From: Pseudomonadota bacterium
Lineage (GTDB): Bacteria; UBA10199; 2-02-FULL-44-16; JAAZCA01
NCBI GenBank assembly: GCA_016927275.1
Contig: JAFGMW010000080.1
Span: 1-35,026 of the forward strand
Direction: 5' to 3'
DNA: 35,026 nucleotides
Positions 1-8,371 of this stretch are shown in pieces; the first letter of the stretch is position 1; each line of letters opens with the position of its first letter. The notes under the pieces are model-generated. The model was not told where the DNA came from. It made no database searches and saw nothing but the letters and a program-made list of their open reading frames with translations. Made by a program: the position numbers and the translations under genes.

Positions 1-380
<380 letters not shown>

Positions 381-492
381 TATTCTTATGCAGCGCCAGA
401 TAGGTTGTCCTGGCGCCCAATTTTTAAATCACATCGTGTCCCAAAGGACAGATGAGCCCGTTCAAACTTACGCATTCTGCGTTCGCTATTCA

Positions 493-507
493 GTTTTCAA
501 AGAGCGG
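493..507 (-). promoter_or_regulatory. boxA-like antitermination element in rRNA leader
   Basis: The minus strand reads CGCTCTTTGAAAACTG, which matches the boxA sequence (TGCTCTTTAACA-like) of bacterial rRNA leaders bound by NusB/S10. It lies between the promoter at 609-637 and the start of 16S, as expected. A second leader hairpin (GCGCCAG/CTGGCGC, about 390-415) sits close to the 16S 5' end and may belong to the processing stem. Confidence 0.6.
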
Positions 508-608
508 AGACAAAGTCATCGCCCGATGTATCGATCGGGGGCGATAACATTTTGATTTCATTGGCTTTTATAGCGGGCCGCCCGATGCGTCCCCAAAGCG
601 TGGGGGCG

Positions 609-637
609 GTTCTACAGAAGATAGCCCCCTGTGTCAA
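609..637 (-). promoter_or_regulatory. rRNA operon promoter
   Basis: The minus strand shows a perfect -35 TTGACA (632-637), a 17-nt spacer and TAGAAC as -10 (609-614). It lies about 230 nt upstream of the 16S 5' end, a normal leader length. The stretch 640-773 up to the tyrS stop holds nothing else recognisable apart from AT-rich sequence. Confidence 0.65.
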
Positions 638-773
638 CTCCTGATTTCAAAGGTTTATGCTTTTTTTCGCCTCTGACGAGCGGATCCCGCCTGGGGATAT
701 TACACTCTAATTTTCAACGAGATGGGCAACTCCCTTTAACATGAAACCTGAGTGTAATCGAGCAATTAGCGAT

Positions 774-1985
774 CTATTTCTTGAACTTGACCTTGGCGAA
801 ACGCCTCTTGCCCACCTTGACGAGGCTCTCCCCGTCGGTCGAGAGGGTGGCGTCGATGTCCTCCACCCTCCTGCCGTCAACCTCGACCGCGCGCTGCTTT
901 ATCATCCGGCGCGCGTCGGACTTGCTGGTCACAAGCCTCGTGTCCACCATCGCGTCCACGAGCGAGACCTCCGCGTCCATCGACTCGAGCACATGCTCGT
1001 CGATCTCGTCGGGCGTGTCTTTCTTTTTGAAGACGCGCTCGAATTCGTCGCGCGCGGCGACAGCATCCCCCTCGGAGTGAAATCGCTCCACGATCTCCGC
1101 CGCGAGGTTCTCCTTCGCGACCTTCGGGTGCAGCGCCCCGGTGAGCACGCGCTCCTTGAGCCCCTCTATCTCGCCCAGCGAGAGATCCGAGAGCAGCTCG
1201 TAGTAAGTCCACATGAGCTCGTCGGAGATCGACATCATCTTGCCGAAGATCTCCTTCGGCGGCTCGCTGATGCCCACGTAGTTTCCGTAGGTCTTGCTCA
1301 TCTTCTGCGTCCCGTCGGTTCCCACGAGCAGCGGCATCGTGAGCACGACCTGCGGCTCCTGGCCCACGTCGCGCTGCAGGTCGCGGCCAACCAGCAGGTT
1401 GAAGATCTGGTCGGTGCCGCCGAGCTCGACGTCCGCCTCGAGCGCGACCGAATCGTAGCCCTGCAGGAGCGGGTAGAGGAACTCGTGAATGCGTATGGGG
1501 CTGCCCCCCTTGAATCGGCTCTCGAAGTCGTCGCGCTCCAGCATGCGCGCCACGGTCTCCTTCGCGCTCAGGCGTATGAAGTCGGCGGCGGAGAATTTTC
1601 CCAGCCACTCGGAGTTGTAGCGTATCTCCGCCTCTCCCATGTCCAGGATCTTGCCGGCCTGGGCCACATAGGTCTCCGCGTTCGCGCGTATGATCCCTTC
1701 GCCCAGCTCGGGCCTGGTCTCGTTCCTGCCCGAGGGGTCGCCGATGCGCGCGGTGAAGTCGCCCATGAGGAAGATGACCTTGTGCCCCAGCTCCTGAAAC
1801 TGCTTGAGCTTCTGCATCACGACCGTGTGGCCGAGGTGCAGATCGGGCGCCGTGGGATCGAAGCCCGCCTTGATGCGGAGCGGCCTGCCCTTCTTGAGCT
1901 TTGCGACGAGCTCTTCCTCGTTCACGAGCTCCACGCTCCCGCGCTTGATGACCTCGAGCTGCTTTTCGATCGGGATATGATTCAT
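774..1985 (-). CDS. tyrS: Tyrosyl-tRNA synthetase
   Basis: The 403-residue protein charges tRNA-Tyr in the cytoplasm. Class I signature motifs are visible: HLGHTVVM (the HIGH motif) near residue 50 and KMSKTYGN (the KMSKS motif) about two thirds along, followed by a C-terminal S4-type RNA-binding domain ([26 protein letters not shown]). The long TyrZ-like arrangement (about 400 residues, KMSKT) is usual for many proteobacteria. The start MNHIPIEKQ was chosen because GAGGT lies 4 nt before this ATG. An in-frame ATG 18 nt further upstream lacks a ribosome binding site. It is the last protein gene before the rRNA operon, and ymdB-like and rny lie upstream in the same direction. Confidence 0.97.
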   Translation of the reverse strand: MNHIPIEKQLEVIKRGSVELVNEEELVAKLKKGRPLRIKAGFDPTAPDLHLGHTVVMQKLKQFQELGHKVIFLMGDFTARIGDPSGRNETRPELGEGIIRANAETYVAQAGKILDMGEAEIRYNSEWLGKFSAADFIRLSAKETVARMLERDDFESRFKGGSPIRIHEFLYPLLQGYDSVALEADVELGGTDQIFNLLVGRDLQRDVGQEPQVVLTMPLLVGTDGTQKMSKTYGNYVGISEPPKEIFGKMMSISDELMWTYYELLSDLSLGEIEGLKERVLTGALHPKVAKENLAAEIVERFHSEGDAVAARDEFERVFKKKDTPDEIDEHVLESMDAEVSLVDAMVDTRLVTSKSDARRMIKQRAVEVDGRRVEDIDATLSTDGESLVKVGKRRFAKVKFKK

Positions 1986-2017
1986 AGCGACCTCATATAT
2001 CACACATCTTGAAATTC

Positions 2018-2061
2018 ATTCAGGCTGAGGCTGAGGTTAAGGCTGAGTTGGCCTCAGCCTT
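2018..2061. repeat. Small palindromic repeat (GCTGAGG family), copy 1
   Basis: The motif GCTGAGG occurs in direct repetition and is matched by CCTCAGCC, so the tyrS/ymdB gap can form a hairpin. The repeat overlaps the last codons of the upstream phosphodiesterase gene, whose stop lies at 2054. A related sequence fills the next intergenic gap at 2872-2918. Confidence 0.6.
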
Positions 2062-2848
2062 CCATCCGTCTCTGTATCCTTTCTATGGATCTCGCCTTTC
2101 CGCTGCGCTCATCGATGTCCAAGACCACCCCCTCCAGCCTCACTCCACCCTCGGCCACCTTGAAGCCCTTCTTCTCGCCGGTGAGGAAGCGGTGGATCGC
2201 GACCTCTTTGGCGAGCCCGATCACGGACGCGTGGGGGCCTGTCATCCCGATATCGGAGATGTAGGCGGTGCCGCCCGGCAATATCTCCTCGTCCGCGGTC
2301 TGCACGTGCGTGTGCGTGCCGAGTAACGCCGCGATCCTGCCGTCGAGATGCCACGCCAGCGCGCGCTTCTCGCTGGTGGCCTCGGCGTGGAAGTCGATCA
2401 CGATAAGGTCGCATTGCCCGGAGAGCTTCGGTATGAGCGCGTCTGCCGCGACAAAGGGGCTGTGCGCCTTCTCGCCCTTCTCGTCCATGAAGATCATGCC
2501 CTGCAGGCTCACCACGCCGATCCTTGCGCCGTTGCGCGCGGTGAATACCCCGTTCCCTTTTCCAGGGAGGTGCTCGCTCACGTTGTGCGGACGAAGTATC
2601 GGGTGGGAATCGAAGTAAGGATGCAGCTCGTCGAACTCCCAGATGTGGTTGCCCGCGGTCATCACGTCGATCGGACTCTCGAAGAGCTCGTCCGCGATCT
2701 TCGGGGTCAGCCCCCGGCCGCCTGCCGCGTTCTCCGCATTGGCGATCACGAAATCAGCCCTGTACTCGCGGACGAGACCGGGGAGGAGTTCCCTGATAGC
2801 CGCCCTGCCCGGCCTGCCGAAGATGTCGCCTATCGCCAGGATCTTCAC
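2054..2848 (-). CDS. TIGR00282/YmdB-family metallophosphoesterase
   Basis: The 264-residue protein belongs to the calcineurin-like phosphoesterases related to Bacillus YmdB, a 2',3'-cyclic-nucleotide phosphodiesterase. Metal-binding motifs are all present: GDIFGRPGR at the N-terminus, NAENAAGG, AGNHIWEF, DFHAEATSEKRA and GTHTHVQTAD. It starts with GTG and has only a weak ribosome binding site. It lies directly downstream of rny, the usual partner in many bacteria, which suggests a shared role in RNA turnover. The family assignment is firm. The precise substrate in this organism is inferred. Confidence 0.9.
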   Translation of the reverse strand: MKILAIGDIFGRPGRAAIRELLPGLVREYRADFVIANAENAAGGRGLTPKIADELFESPIDVMTAGNHIWEFDELHPYFDSHPILRPHNVSEHLPGKGNGVFTARNGARIGVVSLQGMIFMDEKGEKAHSPFVAADALIPKLSGQCDLIVIDFHAEATSEKRALAWHLDGRIAALLGTHTHVQTADEEILPGGTAYISDIGMTGPHASVIGLAKEVAIHRFLTGEKKGFKVAEGGVRLEGVVLDIDERSGKARSIERIQRRMEG

Positions 2849-2871
2849 TTTATAATCCAGAATTATCCAAG

Positions 2872-2918
2872 AAGGTTGAGGCTTAGGCTAAGGTTAAGCT
2901 GTCCTCAGCCTCAGCCTT
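2872..2918. repeat. Small palindromic repeat (GCTGAGG family), copy 2
   Basis: The gap between the ymdB-like start and the rny stop consists almost wholly of a GAGGCTTAGGCTAAGG / CCTCAGCCTCAGCC arrangement. It resembles the element at 2018-2061 and can fold back on itself. Both copies lie in gaps of the same operon. Confidence 0.55.
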
Positions 2919-2919
2919 A

Positions 2920-4488
2920 CTATTTTGCATACTCTGTAGCCCTGGTTTCTCTGATCACCGTGACCTTGATCTGGCCCGGATAGGTCATCTCCGCCTCGAT
3001 CTTCTTGGCGATGTCCTTGGAGAGCACGACCGACTCGGCGTCTGAGACCTTGTCGTTGACCACCATCACGCGCACCTCGCGGCCGGCCTGGATCGCGTAG
3101 GACTTCTCGACTCCCGGGAACGATTTGGATATGCGCTCCAGGTCCTCGAGGCGCTTGACGTAGGCCTCCAGCACCTCGCGGCGGGCGCCGGGCCGGGCGC
3201 CGGAGAGCGCGTCCGCGCAATCAACGACCATGTCGAGCGGCGTCGTCTGCTCGATGTCCTCGTGGTGCGATCCGATGGCATGGATCACGTCGGGGTCCTC
3301 TCGGTACTTCTTCGCGTACTCCATGCCGATCAGGGCGTGAGACCCCTCCACCTCGTGGGAGACCGCCTTTCCGATGTCGTGCAGAAGCCCCGCGCGGCGG
3401 GCCTTGGCCTCGTCGAGCCCCAGCTCCGCGGCCATCATGCCGGAGAGGAACGCGACCTCGCGCGTGTGCGCGAGCACGTTCTGCGCAAAGCTGTAGCGGT
3501 ACTTGAGAGAGCCCAGGAGCTTCACGAGCTCCGGGTGGACGTTCGGCACGTTGAGCTCGAGGCAGAGCTGCTCGCCCGCCTCCTTGATGGAGCCCTCGAC
3601 CTCCTTCGTCACCTTCTCCACCATCTCCTCGATGCGGGTCGGGTGGATGCGTCCGTCGGCGATGAGGTTCTCGAGCGTTATGCGCGCGATCTCGCGGCGC
3701 ACCGGGTTGAAGCCGGAGAGGATCACCGCCTCCGGCGTGTCGTCTATCACTATGTCGATGCCGGTCGCGGCCTCGAGCGCCCTTATGTTGCGGCCCTCGC
3801 GGCCGATTATGCGGCCCTTCATGTCGTCGCTCGGGAGCTGCACGACGGAGATAGCGCGCTCCGCGGTGTAGTCCGAGGCCATCCTCTCCATGGCGGTGGA
3901 GATTATGAACTTGGCCTTCTTCTGCGACTCCTCCCTGGCGCGCTCCTCGACCTCCATGATCTCGCGAGCCGCGTCCTGCTTAGCCTCGTCGACCAGGGCC
4001 TCCTTCAGCTGCCTCTTGGCCTCTTCGGTGGAGATGCCGGCCATCTGCTCGAGCTTGCGCTTCGTCTCCGTGACGAGGTCCATGTAGCGCTTTTCCAGAT
4101 CCTCGACGTGCTTCTTGCGATCATCTATGGACTGCTCCGCCCGGACGACCTCCTCCTCCTTCTTCTCGACGAGCTCGAACTTCTTCTCGAGGTTGTCCTC
4201 CTTCTGCTGCAGCCTCTTCTCGGTGGCGGAAAGCTCACGCTGCTTCTCCTGGCTCTCCTTCTCGAACTCCTCGCGGGCCCTCAGCTGCATGTCCTTGGCA
4301 GAGAGTTCCGCCTCCTTCTTGAACGCCCTGGCCTGCTGCTCCGCGTCGCGAAGGAGCGAGGCCGCCCTCTGCTCCGCCTCCTCGACCCTCCTTTTGCCTA
4401 TTCCACGTCGAACGGCGGCGCCGACCGCGAACCCGACTCCGATCGAGACCGCCAGGGAAGCTATCACCTGCCATATCTGCAGCGTCAC
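2920..4488 (-). CDS. rny: Ribonuclease Y
   Basis: The 522-residue membrane-anchored endoribonuclease initiates mRNA decay. In order, it has an N-terminal membrane helix ([18 protein letters not shown]), a long charged coiled coil (about residues 30-200), a KH domain ([19 protein letters not shown]), and an HD domain with the metal motif HDIGKA preceded by HTREVAF. The length is typical of the family. The start is set by the strong AGGAGG, which lies 5 nt before GTG at 4488. The GTG at 4494 directly abuts AGGAGG and is unlikely to be used. It precedes the YmdB-like phosphodiesterase, a conserved pairing. Confidence 0.97.
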   Translation of the reverse strand: MTLQIWQVIASLAVSIGVGFAVGAAVRRGIGKRRVEEAEQRAASLLRDAEQQARAFKKEAELSAKDMQLRAREEFEKESQEKQRELSATEKRLQQKEDNLEKKFELVEKKEEEVVRAEQSIDDRKKHVEDLEKRYMDLVTETKRKLEQMAGISTEEAKRQLKEALVDEAKQDAAREIMEVEERAREESQKKAKFIISTAMERMASDYTAERAISVVQLPSDDMKGRIIGREGRNIRALEAATGIDIVIDDTPEAVILSGFNPVRREIARITLENLIADGRIHPTRIEEMVEKVTKEVEGSIKEAGEQLCLELNVPNVHPELVKLLGSLKYRYSFAQNVLAHTREVAFLSGMMAAELGLDEAKARRAGLLHDIGKAVSHEVEGSHALIGMEYAKKYREDPDVIHAIGSHHEDIEQTTPLDMVVDCADALSGARPGARREVLEAYVKRLEDLERISKSFPGVEKSYAIQAGREVRVMVVNDKVSDAESVVLSKDIAKKIEAEMTYPGQIKVTVIRETRATEYAK

Positions 4489-4533
4489 AGTCACCTCCTA
4501 TATGTTAAGGCACAGGCATTGCCCGCGCTCGTT

Positions 4534-5109
4534 TCATCTGCCGCAGCTTATCACGCGTCGCTCGGTCACCACGTAGTCGATCAGCTTCTCGAACGGACCG
4601 GCAGGCAGGGTCGGAACGACCTGGAACTCGTAGGCCAGGGCTATCCTCCTGCCCGAGAAGGCCCTGAGGTTCGCCTCGTAGAACCCCTTGCCGAAGCCCA
4701 TGCGCCTGCCGGAGAGGTCGAAGGCAACGCCGGGCACGATGAGCGCCCCCAGCGTGTTTATGTCCCTGAGCCTGCTCTGCCTTGCGGTGGGCGCGCGGAA
4801 GCCGGTCTCGCCCGGCAGGAGCTCCTCGAGGTTGGTCACCCTGAAGTAGGCGATGCCGCCCCGCTCCTCGTCCCTCGCCGGGAAGTATATCTCCTTGCGG
4901 TGGCGGTCGCCCTCGACGAAGAGGCGTTCGGTGCGCACCTCGTTGCCGAACGCCGCGTACAGCCCGATGCGGAGCTCGGTGCGGTACTCCTCCATGCCCG
5001 TGACGCGGTGGCCGATCTGGCCGGAGAGCTCCCTCACGTCGTCCTCGGACATCTCGTCGCGCGTGGAGAGTATTCGGTTGTACAGGCGGACCTTGCTCTC
5101 TGAAGACAT
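4534..5109 (-). CDS. fthC: 5-formyltetrahydrofolate cyclo-ligase
   Basis: The 191-residue enzyme converts 5-formyl-THF to 5,10-methenyl-THF with ATP. The family motif VPGVAFDLSGRRMGFGKGFYE is present about two thirds along, in two adjoining parts (VPGVAFD and GRRMGFGKGFYE). The N-terminal KVRLYNRILSTRDEM matches the usual substrate-binding start. A good ribosome binding site (GAGAGGTGA) precedes the ATG. The gene lies between zapA and rny, and in many proteobacteria this cyclo-ligase is next to zapA with the 6S RNA gene between. Confidence 0.95.
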   Translation of the reverse strand: MSSESKVRLYNRILSTRDEMSEDDVRELSGQIGHRVTGMEEYRTELRIGLYAAFGNEVRTERLFVEGDRHRKEIYFPARDEERGGIAYFRVTNLEELLPGETGFRAPTARQSRLRDINTLGALIVPGVAFDLSGRRMGFGKGFYEANLRAFSGRRIALAYEFQVVPTLPAGPFEKLIDYVVTERRVISCGR

Positions 5110-5486
5110 CGATTCACCTCTCGCATCGGAGGGGCGGCCGAGCGGATTCGGTGGCAGGGGATCGGACGGGGTTCAGCAGGCGGCGGACCCTATACAGGGC
5201 GATCCATCAGACGCCGCAATCCGCCTGCCGAAACGGCGGCGGACCATTTAGAAGATAGACAAACGGCGCCGGAGAGTTCCTGCAGCGCCCTGGATTCTAA
5301 ATCCTCTTTCGAGGTTCTGAACCAACCCGTCATATTCACCAGCGTTTTTCCGAATCCAAGCAACCGGATCAGGCTCGATTGCCCCGTTAACTTACCTGCA
5401 TATAAAACATCGCAATAAACAATTCAAGGGCCAGTTTGGCAAAAAAGCCCATAAAAACAAAAAGTTATTTATAACCAAGAGCTTGT

Positions 5487-5515
5487 AAAAAAATCCCCCC
5501 ACAATGGCCGTGTGG
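5487..5515 (-). terminator. Terminator-like hairpin with T-tract
   Basis: The minus strand reads CCACA, a 7-nt loop, TGTGG, then GGGGA and seven T residues. It would end a transcript coming from the zapA side before fthC. The stem is only 5 bp, so the call is tentative. It is also consistent with the 3' end of a small RNA. Confidence 0.4.
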
Positions 5516-5563
5516 CGTCACCATTTTGAACCCGACTCAGTCAGGTGGGTGACCGTATTGCCG

Positions 5564-5637
5564 TTTCAGGCTTCCGAGCACTCAACTTATAACGGCCTGA
5601 AATCATTATTATGCGCCGTTACAAGTTGAGTGCTCGG
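5564..5637. repeat. Long inverted repeat with a competing hairpin
   Basis: Two 23-nt arms (5574-5596 and 5615-5637) are inverted copies with one mismatch around an 18-nt loop. A second pair, TTTCAGGC (5564-5571) and GCCTGAAA (5595-5602), overlaps the left arm, so the two stems exclude each other. This could be a regulatory RNA switch, a miniature transposon or a recombination relic. Sequence alone does not decide. Confidence 0.7.
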
Positions 5638-5754
5638 CATGCTCACCGCGGCAAGGAACAATCCCCAAAAATGGCATCGACGGTTCTAAAATGTGTACGA
5701 CGCCCAAGCACGCACCGCGCAGGGGGAAATCCCGATTTCTTTTTAAAGAGCAAA

Positions 5755-6033
5755 TTAAAGCTGCAGATCAACCAGTTCTATCATGTCCTTAATCTTCTTC
5801 TCAGCCTTTTCGATCCTGTCGTCGCGGTCCTTCTTGAACTTGAAATACTCGTCCGCGATGTTCATGGCGGCCAGTATCGCCACGTTCAGGGAGGCCACGG
5901 ACTTGGTGCTCTGCATGACCTCCTCTATCTTCTGGTCGACGAATCCGGCAATCCTGCGGACGTAATCGTCATTGGATTCGCTCTTGACCATGAACTTCTG
6001 GCCCATGATCGAAATCTCGGTCGTCTTCTTCAC
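5755..6033 (-). CDS. zapA: Cell division protein ZapA
   Basis: The 92-residue protein bundles FtsZ filaments at the division ring. The family pattern is complete: an N-terminal strand region with IMGQKFMVKSE, the YVRRIAGFVDQKIEEV segment, the VAILAAMNIADEYFK helix, and a C-terminal coiled coil (KKDRDDRIEKAEKKIKDMIE). It begins with GTG behind AAGGGCG. A promoter lies just upstream at 6065-6094. Downstream is the structured region and fthC. Confidence 0.93.
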   Translation of the reverse strand: MKKTTEISIMGQKFMVKSESNDDYVRRIAGFVDQKIEEVMQSTKSVASLNVAILAAMNIADEYFKFKKDRDDRIEKAEKKIKDMIELVDLQL

Positions 6034-6064
6034 AGGATCGCCCTTTCTTTCAGCCGCACATATA

Positions 6065-6094
6065 ATGATAACGGCTCAGCGGCCTTTCAGTCAA
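6065..6094 (-). promoter_or_regulatory. Promoter of zapA
   Basis: The minus strand has TTGACT (6089-6094), an 18-nt spacer and TATCAT (6065-6070). It lies about 30 nt upstream of the zapA GTG. The sequence between this promoter and the rnr stop (6095-6191) is AT-rich and contains nothing else recognised. Confidence 0.6.
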
Positions 6095-6191
6095 GCTATT
6101 ACACCCCATTGCCAAGTCTTCTTTATTTTTAAATAACAAGAGGTTGTAAGCATAAACACGAAACTGGTTTGAGAATACATAAAGCGATGCT

Positions 6192-8264
6192 TTAGACAAG
6201 CTCAAAAAGTATCTCTCGATTTGGGATGTCGACCTCGGCCACTTCGATCCGCACCTTGTCCCCCACCCTGAAGGCCCGCTTTTTTCGCCTTCCCACCATG
6301 GCGCAGGCGCGCTCGTCGAAGAGGTAGGTGTCGTCTCCGAGCGTCCCTGAGTGCACCATGCCCTCGACGAAGTAGTCGATCAGCTCCACGAAGAAGCCGA
6401 ATTTCGCCACGTGCGATATGATCCCGTCGAACTGCATGCCCACCCTCTCCTGCATGAACAGGGCCGCATAGAGCTTTGCCATCTCCCTCTCCGCCTCCAT
6501 GGCGATCCGTTCGCGCCTGGAGCAGTGGGCGGCGATCTCGCCAAGGCCCGACGCGTGGGACTTCACGGCTTTCTGCTCAAAGCTCAAAGGTGAAAGCCCA
6601 AAGGAACTTCCCCTTTGACCTTTGAGCTTCGAGCTTGGAGCTGAGTGTGTTTGCAACGCGGCCGCGAGCAGGCGATGGACGACGAGGTCGGGGTAGCGGC
6701 GGATCGGCGATGTGAAGTGACAGTAGCACTTCGACGCGAGGCCGTAGTGGCCGACGTTCTCGCCGCTGTAGACCGCCTGCGACATTGAGCGCAGGAGCAT
6801 GTGGTTGACCATGCGCTCGAAAGGCTTGCCCCGCGCCCAGGCGACGACCCTGGAAAGCCTTCCGGGCGATGCACCCGGCGCGAGCCTCTCGCCGAAGCCC
6901 AGGTTGTGCAGGAGCACCGCGAACTCGGCGAGCTTGTCGGAGGGCGGGGGTTCGTGCACGCGGTAGATGCAGCCCGCGCCACTCTCGGAGAGGAACTCCG
7001 CCACCGCCTCGTTGGCCGCTATCATGAACTCCTCGATCAGCATGTGGCCTGTGTGCCGCTCCGCTCGCACGATGTCCTCTATGCCCCCCTGCATGTCGAT
7101 CTGTATCTCCGGCTCGGGGAGGTCGAAGTCGATGGAGCCGCGCGCAAGCCTCGACGCCCTCAACCTCTCGAAACACCGGCGCATGAGGCCCAGCTCCTGC
7201 GCCAGATCGCCGAGCTCCCCGACCACCGCGGGATCCTCGTCGATCAGCGCCCTCTTCACCTGCGTGTAGGTGAGCCTGGCCCTGCTCTTTATGACGCTCC
7301 TGTAGAAACGGCTGCCCAGCACGCGGCCGCCCCTCCCTATCGTGAGCTCCGCGGTGAAGGTGAGCCTGTCCTCGCCGGGCCTGAGGCTGCATGCGCCGTT
7401 CGAGAGGGCCTCGGGGAGCATGGGGATGCAGTCGCCCGGGAAATAGACCGAGGTCCCCCTCTCGTAGGCGGCCCAGTCGAGCGCAGTGCCGGGCTCCACG
7501 AACCGCGAGACGTCCGCGATGGAGACCAGGAGCTCGAAATCACCGCCCGCGAGGCGCCTCACTGCGACCGCGTCGTCGAAGTCCTTGGCTGTCTCGCCGT
7601 CGATGGTGACGAAGGGCACGCCGCGCAGGTCCTCCCGCAGGTTCATCTCCGCCTGCGCGTCGAATGCGCAGACGCGCTCCGCCTCCCGCAGGACCGAGGG
7701 GTGAAACTCGCGGGTGAGCTGGTGACGCACCGTCACGGCGTCTGTCTCAGTGGCCATGTCGCCTCGGCTGCCCAGCACCCTCTCGACCGCGCCCTCCATC
7801 GGCTCGTCGCCCCGCGGATATTTTTTTATGAGCACGACCACGTTGGCGCCCTGGCCGGCGCCGGAGAGGTCCTCCGGCCTCACGACCACGCGATGGCGCA
7901 CCTTGCGGTCGTCGGCCGCGACCTCGAAGGCGTTGCCGTGGCGCGAGAGCCTGCCCACCATCCTCTTCACGCGCCGCTCCACGATCCTCGTTATGCGGCC
8001 CTCCCTCTTGCCGCCCCTGCCCCCGACAGCGGCTGCCTCGACCAGATCGGTGTGCAGGGCGTCGCCTATGAAGCGGGCGGGGATGAATAGGTCCTCGCCG
8101 CCGTCGGCCGGGACCACGAAGCCGTAGCCGTCCCTGTGGAGCCTCAGCTCTCCGACAGAGGTCTTTCCCCTGACGGCCGGCCCCTCTCTCTGTCCCTTAC
8201 GCTCCCGCCTCCCGGGCCTCCCGTGGGATGTGTGCCTCTTCGACTGCCTGCGACCCATTTTCAT
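6192..8264 (-). CDS. rnr: Ribonuclease R (RNase II/RNB family)
   Basis: The roughly 690-residue 3'-5' exoribonuclease degrades structured RNA. Domains in order are a basic N-terminus, cold-shock-type OB folds (LHRDGYGFVVPADGGEDLF), the RNB catalytic domain with GETAKDFDDAVAV (acidic metal-binding residues) and HFTSPIRRYPDLVVHR, and a C-terminal S1 domain (FDGIISHVAKFGFFVELIDYFVEGMVH). It ends right after S1, without the Lys-rich tail of E. coli RNase R. About 27 residues (THSAPSSKLK...LSFEQK) are inserted between LLAAAL and the HCSRRER motif. They are encoded by a palindromic repeat at 6570-6650. The start MKMGRRQ was taken because the residues further upstream look unrelated. The ribosome binding site is weak, so MGRRQ at 8258 is possible. 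Confidence 0.93.
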   Translation of the reverse strand: MKMGRRQSKRHTSHGRPGRRERKGQREGPAVRGKTSVGELRLHRDGYGFVVPADGGEDLFIPARFIGDALHTDLVEAAAVGGRGGKREGRITRIVERRVKRMVGRLSRHGNAFEVAADDRKVRHRVVVRPEDLSGAGQGANVVVLIKKYPRGDEPMEGAVERVLGSRGDMATETDAVTVRHQLTREFHPSVLREAERVCAFDAQAEMNLREDLRGVPFVTIDGETAKDFDDAVAVRRLAGGDFELLVSIADVSRFVEPGTALDWAAYERGTSVYFPGDCIPMLPEALSNGACSLRPGEDRLTFTAELTIGRGGRVLGSRFYRSVIKSRARLTYTQVKRALIDEDPAVVGELGDLAQELGLMRRCFERLRASRLARGSIDFDLPEPEIQIDMQGGIEDIVRAERHTGHMLIEEFMIAANEAVAEFLSESGAGCIYRVHEPPPSDKLAEFAVLLHNLGFGERLAPGASPGRLSRVVAWARGKPFERMVNHMLLRSMSQAVYSGENVGHYGLASKCYCHFTSPIRRYPDLVVHRLLAAALQTHSAPSSKLKGQRGSSFGLSPLSFEQKAVKSHASGLGEIAAHCSRRERIAMEAEREMAKLYAALFMQERVGMQFDGIISHVAKFGFFVELIDYFVEGMVHSGTLGDDTYLFDERACAMVGRRKKRAFRVGDKVRIEVAEVDIPNREILFELV
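6570..6650. repeat. In-frame palindromic repeat inside rnr
   Basis: The plus strand carries AAAGCTCAAAGGTGAAAG, then about 16 nt, then CTTTGACCTTTGAGC followed by a further TTCGAGCTTGGAGCT. The arms GCTCAAAGGT and ACCTTTGAGC are exact inverted copies. The element keeps the rnr reading frame and falls in a loop that varies in length between RNase R proteins. This is how Rickettsia palindromic elements behave, but this sequence is a different one. Confidence 0.75.
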
Positions 8265-8371
8265 GCCTGCGAAGATAAGCCCAAAGCCGGCGGAATACAA
8301 GGCGCGTCGAGAATATTTGCGTTCTGGGAGTTTCCTGATATAAGGATTGCGCAGCTCAACGGAGGGGGATG

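Larger units (their letters stand above)
5110..5754. other. 645-bp intergenic region between fthC and zapA, structured, no protein gene
   Basis: No convincing protein gene is present. The half next to fthC is GC-rich and contains a GCAGGCGG/CCGCCTGC hairpin (about 5170-5240). The centre is AT-rich. The half next to zapA contains the inverted repeat at 5574-5637, a GTCACC/GGTGAC hairpin (about 5517-5553) and a terminator-like element at 5487-5515. This is the position where proteobacteria usually carry ssrS (6S RNA), so a structured RNA is plausible. I could not match a 6S consensus. Confidence 0.5.

Noticed and set aside
3262-5103. A 613-codon open frame on the plus strand
   Set aside because: It lies opposite rny and fthC, is rich in Leu/Arg/Val/His as expected of the complement of GC-rich genes, and has no motif or ribosome binding site.
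5110-5754. Definite call of 6S RNA
   Set aside because: Location fits, but neither strand shows a convincing 6S rod with the conserved central bubble by eye. It is left as a candidate region.
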